Origin: Streptococcus mitis
Lineage (GTDB): Bacteria; Bacillota; Bacilli; Lactobacillales; Streptococcaceae
Assembly (NCBI RefSeq): GCF_001579045.1
Contig: NZ_KQ970261.1
Coordinates: 466,159-504,361 of the forward strand
Reading direction: 5' to 3'
Length of the DNA: 38,203 bases
Positions within the stretch are counted from its first letter, which is position 1. Each line of letters starts with the position of its first letter. The translations under genes were made by a program, and so were the position numbers. Positions 36,147-38,203 of the stretch are shown here, piece after piece. The notes under the pieces were generated by a model, which saw only the letters and a program-made list of their open reading frames with translations, was not told where the DNA came from and searched no databases.

Positions 36147-36692
36147 TTATTCTACACGATATAAGAATTGTTCTGGTTTATTATGTACTGGAAATGAAGC
36201 GCGATAGATGATTCTATCTTTACTAATATCCGAAGCGTCTGATATTAATCCATCCATTGATGTCTCATCAGGTATTCTAACTCCTGCTGGTATGAATTGA
36301 ATAAAGACTCCAAAAGCTGGACCTGAATAGCGAGCTCGTAGAAAATCATTTACTATTTCTGATTCTGCAAGGTCAACTTTAAATTTCTCTGGCGCTATCA
36401 AGCCATCTTTACTAAAGACTAAGTCTTCTCCTCCGTGACCATTACTCCATCTTCCTTCAATACTAGAGAAATCTCCATTTTTTATGGCGTTAATATCCAT
36501 TTTCCCAGAAGTATTTTGATTTGATGAAGATGCTGTTGCAGCAAATTTTTCTGTTACAGATTTCCAAGTCAGATTAGATAGATTCATTCGAGCACCAGGA
36601 CTGACTTCATCCTCTGTCTTAGCTTCTTTAACCTTCTCTAATTTGTCCCCACTACTATTCAATTTCCAAATGGTATGAATTGAACTGCGTTT
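36147..36692 (-). pseudogene. DUF6287-type lipoprotein, 5'-truncated
   Basis: The open frame (36692 to 36147) lacks a start other than TTG 36662 and has no signal peptide or lipobox, although its C-terminal part carries the DUF6287 pattern MDINAIKNGDFSSIEGRWSN, typical of streptococcal surface lipoproteins, followed by a beta-rich domain of about 90 residues. The Lys/Glu-rich linker (KLEKVKEAKTEDE) normally follows the lipid anchor. The missing N-terminus coincides with the end of the helicase pseudogene, so the gene was probably cut by the event that brought in the helicase. It may be untranslated. Confidence 0.65.
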
Positions 36693-38026
36693 TTATAATC
36701 TCTCAATTATTTCCCTTTCGTAATCGGTAAAATTTAAGCTATCTAAATTACTTTTTATATAATCAATTATTTCAACCGAATCTAAATTTGTACGAATTTT
36801 TTGATTACAGTAGATGGAACTCCGTAATCTAGTAGAATACTTTTCAATCCACCAACCCCCTCATTCTCCAACTTGGCTATAAATAACGAATAGTCAGCTA
36901 TCTTATCTTTCAAAATATAATTTACAATACTCTGTAAAACAGACATTTTTTTAGGGATTTTGAATTTCGCTTCAGTTCTCATGAACTTAAATATATCAAA
37001 GATTACTTCATTATATACTTCGTGCAAGCCCTTATCTCTAACTTTCTCTGATCGATATTGTACTTCACTATCAATTACATTTTTAATATTACCTTTAGAG
37101 ATTTTGTAAGCTATAAATGTTACATGTTTATAGCTTTTATTGCTAGCGTTATCTAAACCGTGCGAAATAGCTTTCATCGTTTGCAGTAGCGTATCATAAG
37201 ATAGAGAGGAACTGTTCCACGATAATTCATTTAATAAATTAGGTTTTTGAATAAGATAATTATACAAGCGTTTTTGCGATTCCACATCATAATAATTTTC
37301 CCTAAAAATAGTCCATAATTCTTCCGAGATACTCGATTTTATTGTATTATATTTTTCTTTAAGATTATCCTTTACATCTTCTCTTTCTAGATTAATTAAT
37401 ACCTCGCTCTGTAAATCATCTCTCTGTTCAATTAGCGGAACATCCACCTTTTCTGAAGTCTTTATAGGAGGGGGATCAAAATAAAAAATATTTCCAGAAT
37501 AATGCTGCATCATGCGTCCTGCAAGACCTTTGATATTATTGAAATCAAAATATGACAACTTCTTATTCGATTTTTTCATATCAAATATAACTATGTTCTT
37601 AGCAGCAGTATTAACTCCTTCAATTAAGGAAGTTGTCGCAAAAATAACATTAAGTTTTCCTTGGTTGAAGTAATCTAATTGAGAATTGACGATATGTCTA
37701 GGAAATTGTCCACTATGTATTCCTACGCCATGATTTAATATTGCTTTCAAGTTCCACTCTTTTGAAACATTCTCATCGATCCACCGTATTATTGGGAGTC
37801 TATCTTCAGTTTTAGCAGTATTTTATATATATTCTAGAGCAAGCTCCTCTGCTCGTTTCGGAGAGCGCACATAAACAATAGTTTGTTCTGAAATTGTTTT
37901 CAATAAATCAAATAGTCTATCTTTCTTATCAGAATCGTCCCCTGAGTATTCAATGTGAGTAATATTCTGATTCACCAGATTATAATCCGTAGTAATAAAT
38001 TTTATATTAGACTTCCTGGGAAACAA
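36693..38026 (-). pseudogene. Ski2-like SF2 helicase pseudogene (N-terminus missing)
   Basis: Three pieces of one protein. From about 38026 to 37826 is a part of the helicase core (KTISEQTIVYVRSPKRAEEL, motif IV-type). An in-frame TAA at 37823 interrupts it; reading through, the protein continues with ENVSKEWNLKAILNHGVGIH and motif V (FATTSLIEGVN) and VI (IKGLAGRMMQHYSG). Near 36785-36805 the frame shifts, beside a run of six A; the shifted frame continues as DSVEIIDYIKSNLDSLNF to a stop at 36693. The ATP-binding half is missing where the transposase begins. Ski2-like helicases of this type occur in defence systems such as Hachiman (HamB), but assignment is only suggestive and no HamA partner is visible. 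Confidence 0.8.
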
Positions 38027-38203
38027 AAATATGATACAATAAAACTATGAATTATGAATCAAGTAAAGTATTAAGTGATGCACGATTTAAGCGCCTTGTT
38101 GGTGTTCAGCGTACTACTTTTGAAGAGATGTTAGCTGTGTTAAAAACAGCTTATCAACGTAAACACGCAAAAGGTGGACGAACCCCTAAGTTAAGCCTAG
38201 AAA
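38012..38203 (+). mobile_element. Left end of an IS1381-like (IS5 family) insertion sequence
   Basis: The element begins somewhere near 38012-38025 and runs past the window edge. The terminal repeat cannot be fixed with one end only. It interrupts the helicase pseudogene. Confidence 0.75.
38047..38203 (+). CDS. IS1381-like transposase, N-terminal part (cut by window edge)
   Basis: Fifty-two residues are visible, starting MNYESSKVLSDARFKRLVG and continuing with QRTTFEEMLAVLKTAYQ and GGRTPKLSLE. This is the N-terminal helix-turn-helix region of the IS1381 first ORF, a common transposase in pneumococcus and its relatives. The ATG follows a TATGAT (38030-38035) closely and has little Shine-Dalgarno. 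The catalytic DDE part lies outside the window, so intactness cannot be judged. Confidence 0.88.
   Translation, partial: MNYESSKVLSDARFKRLVGVQRTTFEEMLAVLKTAYQRKHAKGGRTPKLSLE

Overview
The window is chromosomal DNA from a mitis-group Streptococcus (S. mitis / S. pneumoniae / S. oralis complex; the species cannot be fixed from this sequence). The evidence is the complete streptococcal FabT-regulated fatty-acid cluster, three full BOX elements of the pneumococcal type, a serine-rich-repeat adhesin with the accessory-Sec signal peptide, and the start of an IS1381-like transposase.

Layout. 1-4763 (-): the first 1587 codons of a very large serine-rich-repeat surface adhesin that continues beyond base 1. 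4764-5703: AT-rich, gene-free, with its promoter, BOX sequences and a terminator. 5704-7091 (-): an Rpn-family (PD-(D/E)XK) nuclease gene followed by a tandem extra copy of its own 3' end. 7092-7865: essentially gene-free. 7866-10462 (-): two GT8 glycosyltransferases. 10463-10853: a dense array of perfect hairpins joined by conserved linkers. 10854-12398 (-): prfC. 12634-13123 (+): two overlapping small DUF4160-like genes. 13124-13509: a structured non-coding locus.

13510-18240 (+) is housekeeping: gatC-gatA-gatB (Glu/Asp-tRNA amidotransferase), efp, an Asp23/YqhY gene and nusB. Facing it, 18629-29187 (-) holds the type II fatty-acid synthesis cluster, transcribed in the order fabM, fabT, fabH, acpP, fabK, fabD, fabG, fabF, accB, fabZ, accC, accD, accA. 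Then come lysC, a DUF956 gene and a T-box-controlled serS (29397-32623, +).

32649-35765 (-) carries a TDT-family transporter, an AhpD-like protein, and an AGCS sodium:amino-acid symporter under a glycine riboswitch that looks like an OFF switch. The right edge (36147-38203) is a decay zone: a 5'-truncated DUF6287 lipoprotein fragment, a Ski2-like helicase pseudogene (in-frame stop plus frameshift, 5' end cut off), and the 5' end of the IS1381-like transposase beside the break.

The core genes are standard. The parts worth a second look are (a) the rpn gene, which has a strong internal Shine-Dalgarno able to express its C-terminal tail alone, and a second such tail unit downstream; (b) the hairpin/linker array between the glycosyltransferases and prfC; (c) the overlapping DUF4160-like pair and the structured locus after it; and (d) the riboswitch architecture and the BOX element lodged in a terminator.
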